Positions 15,432 through 23,292 of a DNA stretch of 64,000 nt are shown piece by piece. This DNA comes from Haloferax mucosum ATCC BAA-1512 (GTDB lineage: Archaea > Halobacteriota > Halobacteria > Halobacteriales > Haloferacaceae): contig NZ_AOLN01000001.1 of NCBI RefSeq assembly GCF_000337815.1, positions 1-64,000 on the forward strand, written 5' to 3'. The notes under the pieces are model-generated. The model did not search any database, was not told the origin of the DNA, and saw nothing but the letters and a program-made list of their open reading frames with translations. A program made the translations under genes and the position numbers. The stretch's first letter is position 1. Each line of letters starts with the position of its first letter.

Positions 15432-18400
15432 TTAGAGCGTGAACCGCGAGACCGACGTTCCGGCTGTGGTGAGGTCGGCGTCGGTCGCGGCGGCGACAGT
15501 CACCTGATTTTCGCCGTACTCGATTGCGACTTCGACTTCGAACGCGTCGTCTTCGGGTTCGATGAGCGTCGTCTCTCCCGGCGTTTTCACGGCGACGACG
15601 GCGGCATCGGTCTGGCCGGAGACGACGAGTTTGTCACCTTTGAATCGCGTGCTCACGCGAAGTTTCGGGCCGGACGGCCGGTCGCGTTCGACGTATCGTT
15701 CTCGCAAGAATGCGGGTGTTTCGACCGGCTCGCCGGCGTCGATGCTGTGTGCGAGGCGGACGAACTGCGCCATGGACCACGCGAGCGGCGTCGCACTGCC
15801 GGTCCCCTCGCCGAACTCCCAGTTGTAGTCCGTCGAGTGTTCGCGGTCCCACACCTGTTCTGCGAGCATCCGCCCGGAGTTGGCGAACGCGGCCATCGTT
15901 TGAAGTAGGTTCGCGGGTTCGAGTGCCCCCTCGTCGGTTCCGTTGAGCAGTTCGTACTCGCCGCGTTCGCCGGTGAAAATCGGCCAGAGCCGACCTTTTC
16001 CTTTGGCGTCGATAGACCACGGTGCGCCCTCTTCGTCGCGTTCGCGTTCGCCGTAGCCGTCGCCGTTGTAGCGGTAGAACGCCGGGCCGTGCGGCGTATC
16101 GACGCGAATCGTCTCGTCAACTTCCGCGACCGAGTTCTGGATAATCTCGTCGTCAGCGGGTTTGATGCCGAGACGCGTCAGTTCGAGGAACCCGCCGTCG
16201 ATAATCTCGCGTTCGTCCAGCGTCGGCCCGTTGTTTGCGAGCGTTCGGAGGTGCCCAGCGTCGGGTTCGCCGTCGCGGGTGATGCGGACGTAGTACGGCG
16301 TGTGCGTATTCCGGTCGGTTCCTGTTCGGGTCGCCGTCCAGTCATCGACGTGCGTCTCCCAGTCGTCGGCGAGCGACAACCAGACGAGCGCGTCCTCGTC
16401 GTGGCCTTCGTCGAGCGCGATGGCGGCCGCACAGCCGAGTCCGGCGATTTCGGCGGCGATAGACGACGGCGAATAGCCCGCTTCTTCTTCCCAGCGTTCC
16501 TGTGCCGTCGGCGGCCCGTTTCGGGCGACGTAGTCCGCAGAGCGCTTGACGTTGACGTAGTCGTACGCCACGTCGTCGAAGTCGATGCCGCGCTCGGCGA
16601 GCGTGTAGGCCATCACTTGCGGGAATGAGATGTTGTCCATCTGCTCGCCGCCCCAGCGGGTTCGACCGTTGAGATAGGTGTTCTGCGGGATGAATCCGCG
16701 GTCGTCCTGCTGGTGCGTGTAGATGTACTCCAACGCGTCGATGGCCGTTTCGATGTCGCCAACGGCCTCGAAGACGGTAAAGACCTGATAGAGATCGCGC
16801 GACCAGACGAAGTTGTAACCGTAGCCTTTGGCCTCCTCGGCGGGGACGACTTCGCCCCACGGAACCGACGGCGAGGCGATACCCGCGCCGAGGTAGGTCT
16901 TGTCTTCAACCGCTCGAAGACTCATGAGGCAAGTCTTGTACTGAGCGGCGAGGTCGTCGTCGGCGACTGCGTCCGGGAGCGTCTTGTCGGCGAGGAAGTC
17001 GTTCCACGAGTCTGTGTAGGCCGACCGGACGGTCTCGTAGCCCCGTGTCAATGCGCCGGCGGCCTCGCCGAGTGCGGCGGCGGTGTCGGCGTGTTCGGCA
17101 AAGCCGAGCGCCAGTGTCTCGGTGAGGTCGGAGCCGGTTCCGATGCGTCCGACGAGGACGACGTTCTCGTCGTCGATTCGCTCTTGGGGATTCGGAAGCG
17201 CGCCCTTGGAGAAGAACTCCGAGAGATACCGAGAGCCGGCGACGCCGACGGTCGCCCACTCGAATCGACCGACGGCGGTGAGCGCGATTGCCACGCTGTA
17301 CTTGCGCCCGTTCTGGTCGATGAGAAGTGGTTCGTCTCCGTCGCCGGTGTCGAATGCGCCCGCGTCACGGGCGACGAGGTGGTAGCTTCCGAGTTGGCCG
17401 AGGCGGATGCCGCGGTCCTTTGCGCCGGTGTTTGCGAGGGCCGTGTCGGCGACGGTGTACAGTTCGTAGTCGCCGCCGTCGAGGGATTCGAACTGCACGT
17501 CGGCGAGCACCGCGTCGTGTTCGGAGTCGATGGCGTATTCGACGGTCAGTTCCCACTCGTGGCCGCGTCCGTCGCCGGTCTCGGTAATCGTGTGGCGGAA
17601 GACGAGCGCGTCTGTTTCGACGATTTCGGCCCGTCGTTCGACGGTGTCTGCGTGGTCGTCGCGGCGCGTTTCGTTGTGCGTTCGCGCGGTGTACTCGGCT
17701 TTCGGGTCGGCGGCAACGACGAGGAAATCGAGCGTTCGGAGGTTCATCAAATCGACCCGCGGGAAGCGAACTTCCGTGAGCGCGCCTTCGGTCAGGGTGA
17801 ACCAGATGCGCGAGGGGTCGTCGGTGTCGTGGTCGGCGACCGTGCCGATACCGTATTTCTCGCCGGTCGTCCATCGCGGCCGGTTTTCCGGGCCGGTGGG
17901 TGCCGGTTTCGGTGCCGGAAGCGCGTCGATTTCGGAGAGAACCGCGGTCGTCTCCATCCGAATCGCGTGTGGCCACCCGAGCGGAACTGCGCTATCGAAT
18001 CCGCCGTCGTCGAACACCTGTTCTGCGAGGTAGCCCGCGTCGTTCGTAAGCGGGCCGTCGGGTTGGAGCAGTTCGTAGAGGTTCGTCGCTCGCTCGATGA
18101 ATCGGCGGCCGTCTTTGCCGACGCGGTCACAGAAGAGACCGAACTTCGCGGCGGCGTTCGCGCCCCACGCGGTGGCGACAGACCAGATTTTCTCGCCTTC
18201 TTGACCGTCCGCACGCCAGTAGTCGTCTTCGAACCTGACCAGTCCGGCCACGTCGCCTCGGGGGTTTCGGTACAGCCCCTTCAGCGTCGCGGACATGTGC
18301 TTGACGAGGCGGTCTGCGGTCTTCGTGTCTACCTCCTCGATGTCGGCATAGGCGTCGATGGCATCGACGAGCGCGAAGGTGGCTGAATCGAGTCGGTCGT

Positions 18401-19964
18401 CCAGTTTGTCGTTGTCGTCGATGCGAAGCGCGTACACCGCTCTTTCCTCCGACCAGAGTTCGCCGAGACCGTCGTAGACGGCGGTCGCCTGCTCGGCGGC
18501 GTGTTCACGGAGGGAGTCTGGAACCGGTGCCGCGGCGACAGTCGAATACGCCCGGAGGAACGCCGCGGCCGTGTGGGTGAACCGCCCGCTCATATTCTCC
18601 CACGCGTTTTGGCAGGGTTGCGGCAGTCCGTCGTCTTCGAGACTGCTGTCGAGTCCGGAGATACCGGCCGTAACGGCCGACCTGATTCGCCCGACGAGTT
18701 CGTCGTTGAGTTCGTCACGGCGCTCTGTGAGGAGCGTCGCAAGGTACGTCACGACGCTCGCCGTCTGGTCGGCCTGATACTCCTCGTCACCTGTGCCCTC
18801 GACGCGGCCGTGTGCCCAGCCGGGCGCGACGCTCCCATCGACGGCCCAGACGCGGTGGGGCCACGTCCCGTCTTGGAGTTGCATCTCGCAGTAGAACTCG
18901 GCGCTCGTCGAGAGTCGAGCGTCGAGTCCGAGGTCGAACGCGTCGTCGGACTGTGCGAGCGCCAGCGAAATCTCGGCGTCGTCGCGGAACCACGTGTAGC
19001 CGTAGCCGCCGGAGTGAGCGTAAAACGGGTCGAACTCGGGGCCGGCGATGCGAGCACCGCTGGGGGCGGTCAAAAGCGAGATGGCGCGAAGGTCGGTGCG
19101 GACAATCCGCTCGCGCGGCGTCTCGTCGGGGACGAACACCTCGGCCTGCTCGCGGGCGGCCGACCGAAGGTCGTCGGCGGTGGCGTGTTGGACCGAACAG
19201 TGCTGGAGGTCGGCAAGCGCCTCCGAGCGGTCCATCTCACTGTGGTCAGACAGTTGGGTGACGAGCGTCGTCCGCGCGGCGCGGCCCTCCTGTTCGAGCG
19301 GGGCACTGACGACGACGTCGCCGGAGAGGTGCGTGTCTTCGTATCGCTCCAAGACGGCCTCTCGCGGGAAATCGAACGTGTCGTCGGAGAGGATTTCGTC
19401 GAATCGCTCGGGAATCTGCCCACGCACGTCGTCAAGCCCGGTCGAAGCCGTCACGTAGTCGTGTTCGGTCCTGTGGAATACTTCGACCGCCTGCGTCCCG
19501 TTCGGGCCGCCTTCCTCGTGGATGAGGCGGCCAACACGGGTTTCCCGTCCCTCCGGTGCGAAGGTGAGAAAGGCAGTCAGGTGCGCATCGGTCGGAATCG
19601 CCCCGCGAAGTTCGACGTGTGTCACGTGGGCGCGGCCGAGCGTCAGGTCGTACTGATGGACGGTGTACTCCCCGGCGTCGTACTCGGTCTCGACCAGACT
19701 CGTCTCGTGGTAGTAATGTTGACGGACGGGTTCGAGTTCGTCGAACCAGTGCGTCTCGCCATTCGTCTCGATACCGAATCGAGAGCGGTCGATACCGTAG
19801 AGACCCGAAAGCGAAGACGAGTAGTCTCGAAGAGACCCGTCGAGTCCAACATAGACGAGCCGGTCCCCGTGGCCCGAAAACGCACCGTCCGAGGTCTGAC
19901 ACTCCTCCGGGAAGCGTCTCCCCCGGTCGCGTTTGTATTCGTTTAACGCGGTCCGAAGTCGCAT
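15432..19964 (-). CDS. Tandem double-domain GH15 glucoamylase
   Basis: A 1510-aa protein, about twice the usual GH15 length, that should release glucose from alpha-1,4-glucans. The N-terminal half has a GH15 beta-domain and the (alpha/alpha)6 barrel signature YGYTWFRDD near residue 321. The second half starts near 701 with a complete bacterial-type glucoamylase/glucodextranase. It has FVWSRDLYQ near 1054 and GRLWPIFTGERGEYEL near 1333, which holds a catalytic glutamate. A small beta domain closes the protein. No signal peptide or twin-arginine motif, so it is cytoplasmic. ATG 19964 follows a TATA-like element (CAATACTTATGG on the minus strand) by about 29 nt; the upstream extension to 20087 is basic and unlikely. 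It is divergent from the GH13 gene. Confidence 0.9.
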   Translation of the reverse strand: MRLRTALNEYKRDRGRRFPEECQTSDGAFSGHGDRLVYVGLDGSLRDYSSSLSGLYGIDRSRFGIETNGETHWFDELEPVRQHYYHETSLVETEYDAGEYTVHQYDLTLGRAHVTHVELRGAIPTDAHLTAFLTFAPEGRETRVGRLIHEEGGPNGTQAVEVFHRTEHDYVTASTGLDDVRGQIPERFDEILSDDTFDFPREAVLERYEDTHLSGDVVVSAPLEQEGRAARTTLVTQLSDHSEMDRSEALADLQHCSVQHATADDLRSAAREQAEVFVPDETPRERIVRTDLRAISLLTAPSGARIAGPEFDPFYAHSGGYGYTWFRDDAEISLALAQSDDAFDLGLDARLSTSAEFYCEMQLQDGTWPHRVWAVDGSVAPGWAHGRVEGTGDEEYQADQTASVVTYLATLLTERRDELNDELVGRIRSAVTAGISGLDSSLEDDGLPQPCQNAWENMSGRFTHTAAAFLRAYSTVAAAPVPDSLREHAAEQATAVYDGLGELWSEERAVYALRIDDNDKLDDRLDSATFALVDAIDAYADIEEVDTKTADRLVKHMSATLKGLYRNPRGDVAGLVRFEDDYWRADGQEGEKIWSVATAWGANAAAKFGLFCDRVGKDGRRFIERATNLYELLQPDGPLTNDAGYLAEQVFDDGGFDSAVPLGWPHAIRMETTAVLSEIDALPAPKPAPTGPENRPRWTTGEKYGIGTVADHDTDDPSRIWFTLTEGALTEVRFPRVDLMNLRTLDFLVVAADPKAEYTARTHNETRRDDHADTVERRAEIVETDALVFRHTITETGDGRGHEWELTVEYAIDSEHDAVLADVQFESLDGGDYELYTVADTALANTGAKDRGIRLGQLGSYHLVARDAGAFDTGDGDEPLLIDQNGRKYSVAIALTAVGRFEWATVGVAGSRYLSEFFSKGALPNPQERIDDENVVLVGRIGTGSDLTETLALGFAEHADTAAALGEAAGALTRGYETVRSAYTDSWNDFLADKTLPDAVADDDLAAQYKTCLMSLRAVEDKTYLGAGIASPSVPWGEVVPAEEAKGYGYNFVWSRDLYQVFTVFEAVGDIETAIDALEYIYTHQQDDRGFIPQNTYLNGRTRWGGEQMDNISFPQVMAYTLAERGIDFDDVAYDYVNVKRSADYVARNGPPTAQERWEEEAGYSPSSIAAEIAGLGCAAAIALDEGHDEDALVWLSLADDWETHVDDWTATRTGTDRNTHTPYYVRITRDGEPDAGHLRTLANNGPTLDEREIIDGGFLELTRLGIKPADDEIIQNSVAEVDETIRVDTPHGPAFYRYNGDGYGERERDEEGAPWSIDAKGKGRLWPIFTGERGEYELLNGTDEGALEPANLLQTMAAFANSGRMLAEQVWDREHSTDYNWEFGEGTGSATPLAWSMAQFVRLAHSIDAGEPVETPAFLRERYVERDRPSGPKLRVSTRFKGDKLVVSGQTDAAVVAVKTPGETTLIEPEDDAFEVEVAIEYGENQVTVAAATDADLTTAGTSVSRFTL

Positions 19965-19987
19965 AGAGGTAGACGTTGGCGCCGAAC

Positions 19988-19999
19988 CATAAGTATTGG
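19988..19999 (-). promoter_or_regulatory. Probable TATA element of the GH15 gene
   Basis: On the minus strand CAATACTTATGG is centred about 29 nt before ATG 19964, giving a leaderless transcript. Confidence 0.4.
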
Positions 20000-20088
20000 C
20001 CGCTCGGACGCCGTTTTTATCTTTTCTCTGCGACGTATTCGACCGACGCCGTGGGCACGCCGGAGCGACCCTCTCGCAACTGAACACG

Positions 20089-20104
20089 TATTCTCACGGG
20101 AGTA
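20089..20104. promoter_or_regulatory. TrmB-like operator candidate
   Basis: TATT-N7-GAGTA between the divergent GH15 and GH13 genes. It differs by one base from the TACT-N7/8-GAGTA motif described for the haloarchaeal sugar regulator TrmB. It lies 34-49 nt before the GH13 start. Confidence 0.35.
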
Positions 20105-20137
20105 AACTCAAAGTCTCCCGGAACGTTCATTGTGTGT

Positions 20138-22216
20138 ATGCATCACCCAGGCCCGCCGCAGTTCATGGCCGTCGGCGAGTCGGTCCAACTCGCCCCGCGG
20201 AACCCCGACCCCGACGCCGACTACCAGTGGCACGTTCGCAGTGCCCCCGTTGCCAGCAGTTTCGACTTCGCAGAATCGACCCCAGTCGTGCAGTTTACTC
20301 CCGACGCGGCGGGGGGCTACGTTCTCGAACTCGACGCCCCCGACGCCGTTCACACGCTGACGATTCGCGTCTTCCCCGGGTCGTATCTCCCCGCTGGCTC
20401 CGCCAGAAGCGGACAGAGCGGCTTCAGTGGACAGAGCGGCTTCAGCGGACAGAGCGGGTCCGCCCGTCCGACGCAGTTCAGCGGCGGCGCGTCCGGTTCG
20501 GGAAGCGGTGCCGGGTCCGCACAACGGGGCGAGGGCGGTCGGCCTCGGATTCGCCTCGATGCGACCGTCGAAGACGACACCGTCGTCGTCCGCGCGGACC
20601 CGCAACCGAACCCGAACAGCGACACCGACCGCGACGACCTCATCGTGGAATTCGTCGTTGACGACCGCGACGACGTGGACCGAGCCGCGGTCGAAACCGA
20701 CGGGTGGGTGCTTCGGATTCCGGTCTCGGCCATCGGTGACCGACTCCGCGTTCACGCGGTCGCACTCGACGAAACCTACAGTGTCCCCGACACGGTGACC
20801 GTCGAACGCGACACCATCGCCGACGGTGGCGTCGCAGAACCCGACCACGAGCGCCCGCCCGAGGCATCTGACGCCGATTCCGGCCGCGGCGAACACGCGA
20901 CGGAACGACACGACCACACGGCCAAAAGCGACGGCGCTGGCGGCGAACAGCACCTCTCTGTCTCCCGGCCGAACGACCCACCGGAGTGGGCGCGAGACGT
21001 GACGCTCTACGAGATTTACATTCGAGAGTATGCCGACGACGACACCGAAACCACCTTCGAGGCGTTGGAACAGCGCCTCGACTACCTCGATTCGCTCGGC
21101 GTCGATTGCCTGTGGTTGACACCGGTTCTCCAGAACGACCACGCCCCGCACGGCTACAACATCGTGGATTTCTACGCTATCGCCGACGACCTCGGCACCC
21201 GCGAGGACTACGAGCGGTTCGTCGAGGCCGCCCACGACCGCGGGATGAAGGTGCTTTTCGACCTCGTGCTCAATCACTCCGCGCGCGAACACCCGTTTTT
21301 CAAAGACGCCTACAAGAATCCCGATTCGGACTACTACGACTGGTACGAGTGGCAGGACGACGGCGAACCGGGGACGTACTTCGACTGGGAGTACATCGCC
21401 AACTTCGACCATCGAAACCTCGACGTGCGGCGGTATCTCCTCGATGCGGTCGATATGTGGGCCGAAATCGTCGATGGCTTTCGATGCGACATGGCGTGGG
21501 CTGTGCCGGATACCTTTTGGCAGGAAATCCGCGAACGCGTGAAGTCGAAAGACTCCGAATTCCTCCTCCTCGACGAGACAATCCCGTACGTCGCCGACTT
21601 CCACGAGGGCATGTTCGACATGCACTTCGACACGACGCTGTACTTCGTTCTCCGGCAGGTCGGCCGCGGCGACGAACCCGCAGACCGAATCCTCGACGCC
21701 ATCGACCAGCGCGCCGAAGTCGGCTTCCCCGACCACGCGGCGTTCATGCTCTATCTCGAAAACCACGACGAGACGCGCTACATCGTCGAGTGCGGCGACT
21801 CGGAAGCGATGGCGGCCGCGGGTGCGCTCTTTACGCTCCCCGGCATCCCGATGATTTACGGCGGACAAGAAATCGGCCAGCGCGGTCGCCGTGACGCCCT
21901 CGCGTGGGACCACGCCCGCGACGATATCCGCGAACACTACGAGCGACTCATCGAGGTTCGAAACGACACGTCGGCGCTCGGCTACGACGGGTCGTTCCGA
22001 CGCATCGACTACGAGGTCGATTCCGCCCGCGCCGTCGCGTTCGTCCGCGACCACGACGATGGGTCGCATCTCTGTCTTTTGAACTTCGGCGACGACCCCG
22101 TGACGGTCGATATCGGCGACCTCGACGTTGACGCCACGGACCTCGTCTCGGGCGATTCAATCGCCGCCGAGGGTGGACTCCGCGTCGAGAACGTGGCTAT
22201 CTGCCCGCTGGCGTAA
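20138..22216 (+). CDS. GH13 alpha-amylase/neopullulanase-type glycosidase
   Basis: A 692-aa alpha-glucan hydrolase. Residues 1-280 are two beta-sandwich-like segments joined by a Ser/Gly linker made of three 18-bp DNA repeats (SGQSGF). The catalytic barrel starts near 284. It has region I FDLVLNHSA (near 376), region II GFRCDMAWA with the nucleophile Asp (near 447), the acid Glu in LLLDE (near 477) and region IV YLENHDETRY (near 543). A C-terminal beta-domain ends at ICPLA. No signal peptide is visible, so action on intracellular maltodextrin or glycogen is likely. ATG 20138 is the first good start. It is paired divergently with the GH15 enzyme. Confidence 0.92.
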   Translation: MHHPGPPQFMAVGESVQLAPRNPDPDADYQWHVRSAPVASSFDFAESTPVVQFTPDAAGGYVLELDAPDAVHTLTIRVFPGSYLPAGSARSGQSGFSGQSGFSGQSGSARPTQFSGGASGSGSGAGSAQRGEGGRPRIRLDATVEDDTVVVRADPQPNPNSDTDRDDLIVEFVVDDRDDVDRAAVETDGWVLRIPVSAIGDRLRVHAVALDETYSVPDTVTVERDTIADGGVAEPDHERPPEASDADSGRGEHATERHDHTAKSDGAGGEQHLSVSRPNDPPEWARDVTLYEIYIREYADDDTETTFEALEQRLDYLDSLGVDCLWLTPVLQNDHAPHGYNIVDFYAIADDLGTREDYERFVEAAHDRGMKVLFDLVLNHSAREHPFFKDAYKNPDSDYYDWYEWQDDGEPGTYFDWEYIANFDHRNLDVRRYLLDAVDMWAEIVDGFRCDMAWAVPDTFWQEIRERVKSKDSEFLLLDETIPYVADFHEGMFDMHFDTTLYFVLRQVGRGDEPADRILDAIDQRAEVGFPDHAAFMLYLENHDETRYIVECGDSEAMAAAGALFTLPGIPMIYGGQEIGQRGRRDALAWDHARDDIREHYERLIEVRNDTSALGYDGSFRRIDYEVDSARAVAFVRDHDDGSHLCLLNFGDDPVTVDIGDLDVDATDLVSGDSIAAEGGLRVENVAICPLA
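20408..20461 (+). repeat. Three 18-bp tandem units inside the GH13 gene
   Basis: The unit GGACAGAGCGGCTTCAGT recurs three times in frame, the last copy diverging. It encodes the flexible SGQSGF linker between the two N-terminal segments. Confidence 0.75.
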
Positions 22217-22592
22217 GGGTTCCGAACGCCACGCTCTCCTGACGTTCTAGTCCCTAACACCTCCGGCACCCCGGACAACCCGGCTCAGGAACTCCAGACA
22301 CCTCGTCCGACCCGGTCCCCAACATTTCGACACTCGGACGCCACTGATACTCCGGACACCTCAAGTTTCCCGGACGCTCCGGCCTGCCCGACTTCGGACG
22401 CCCCTCCGCCAACATCACGAGTACAAAAGACGGCACTCCGACCCTGCGACCGGACCGAACCGACGACCTCGCCTCGTGGTTCGAATCAGTCGTTGCAACC
22501 CACGACGACGCTCCCGACTCGGCCGTCGAACCCGACAACGCACAGGCAACCGTCTGGCGGCGCGAACCGCGACCGTAGACGCAGATTCGGTT
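22217..22592. other. Spacer after GH13 gene
   Basis: The left part (22250-22400) consists of degenerate short units around CTCCGGACACC/CTCGGACGCC. The right part holds a coding-like fragment without a start codon (see the pseudogene entry at 22411). Confidence 0.45.
22411..22578 (+). pseudogene. Coding-like fragment without start codon
   Basis: About 55 codons with strong haloarchaeal codon bias (C/G at third positions) and acidic composition, ending in TAG at 22576. Part of it reads DLASWFESVVATHDDAPDS. No ATG or GTG precedes it in frame before an upstream TGA near 22345, and the upstream part is repetitive. It is probably the 3' remnant of a gene whose start was replaced by repeat expansion. 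No family assigned. Confidence 0.35.
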
Positions 22593-23027
22593 TCAACTGT
22601 CGTTCCAGCCGTCAGTTTCGGGTCGCGTGTACCACCACGCCCACGCGATGAGGACGCCCTGAAGCGGGAGTCGCGCCCACCGCGCCGCCGTAGACGGGTT
22701 CCGTATGGCTTCGGGTGCACCCGTGAGAACCACGTCGTGAGTCGCCATGTAGACGTTCGCCGGGAAGACGGCAAGCAACAGCGCGATGAGTCCCCACGCC
22801 GCGAGACGTCGCGTCCGCGGAACTAACACGCCCGCGCCGAGGGCAATCTCCGCGATGCCGGAGATGTAGACGAGTTCGAGCGCCGCCGGAAACGACGGCG
22901 GAACGAGTTGGACGTACACGTGCGGGTCCACGAAATGTAACACGCCAGCGACGATGTAGAGACAGCCCATCACGTAGCGCAGTGGGCGCTTAGCCCGAGC
23001 GAGGACGCCGTCGGCTTGGTCGGTCAT
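22593..23027 (-). CDS. DoxX-family membrane protein
   Basis: A 144-aa protein with four predicted helices. The first contains LRYVMGCLYIVAGVLHFVDP, the second begins LELVYISGIAEIALGAGVL. The pattern G-x-H-F-x-D-P and A-x-x-x-x-G-x-x-L is that of DoxX-like proteins. Function is unproven; relatives include quinol-oxidase-associated subunits. It follows the glycosyltransferase operon on the same strand after about 95 nt. Confidence 0.82.
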   Translation of the reverse strand: MTDQADGVLARAKRPLRYVMGCLYIVAGVLHFVDPHVYVQLVPPSFPAALELVYISGIAEIALGAGVLVPRTRRLAAWGLIALLLAVFPANVYMATHDVVLTGAPEAIRNPSTAARWARLPLQGVLIAWAWWYTRPETDGWNDS

Positions 23028-23121
23028 TCTACCTCACGGTTGGCTTGCTGGTCCAAAGACCTGTTTCTCTGAATCGACTCGCGGCGAGGTCAGCACGGAG
23101 TTCGGCCCGTGTTTCGGCACC

Positions 23122-23292
23122 CTAACTCTCCTTGTCGTCCAACACACTTCCGACCCACAGGCCGAACGCGACCGCCCCGACGAGAATCGGAATCGAATAC
23201 AGCGGCCCCGACGGCGAGACGAGAAACAGCAGTTCGGCGACGATGAGTGCGACGAGAAGACCAATGGCTCGCCCGCGGGAGACGACGGTCAC
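23122..23292 (-). CDS. Mini membrane protein overlapping the glycosyltransferase
   Basis: A 56-aa protein whose GTG start (23292-23290) overlaps the TGA stop of the glycosyltransferase by four bases (GTGA), a translational-coupling arrangement. It has two predicted transmembrane helices: AIGLLVALIVAELLFLV and IPILVGAVAFGLWVGSVL, ending in the acidic tail LDDKES. Codon bias is haloarchaeal. No family recognised. Coupling suggests a partner for, or stabiliser of, the large membrane enzyme. Confidence 0.65.
   Translation of the reverse strand: MTVVSRGRAIGLLVALIVAELLFLVSPSGPLYSIPILVGAVAFGLWVGSVLDDKES

Noticed and set aside
16713-18386. Plus-strand 557-codon frame inside the GH15 gene
   Set aside because: Antisense to the catalytic domains; valine/arginine-rich and without motifs.
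20108-22069. Minus-strand 653-codon frame over the GH13 gene
   Set aside because: Antisense to a gene with all four GH13 motifs.
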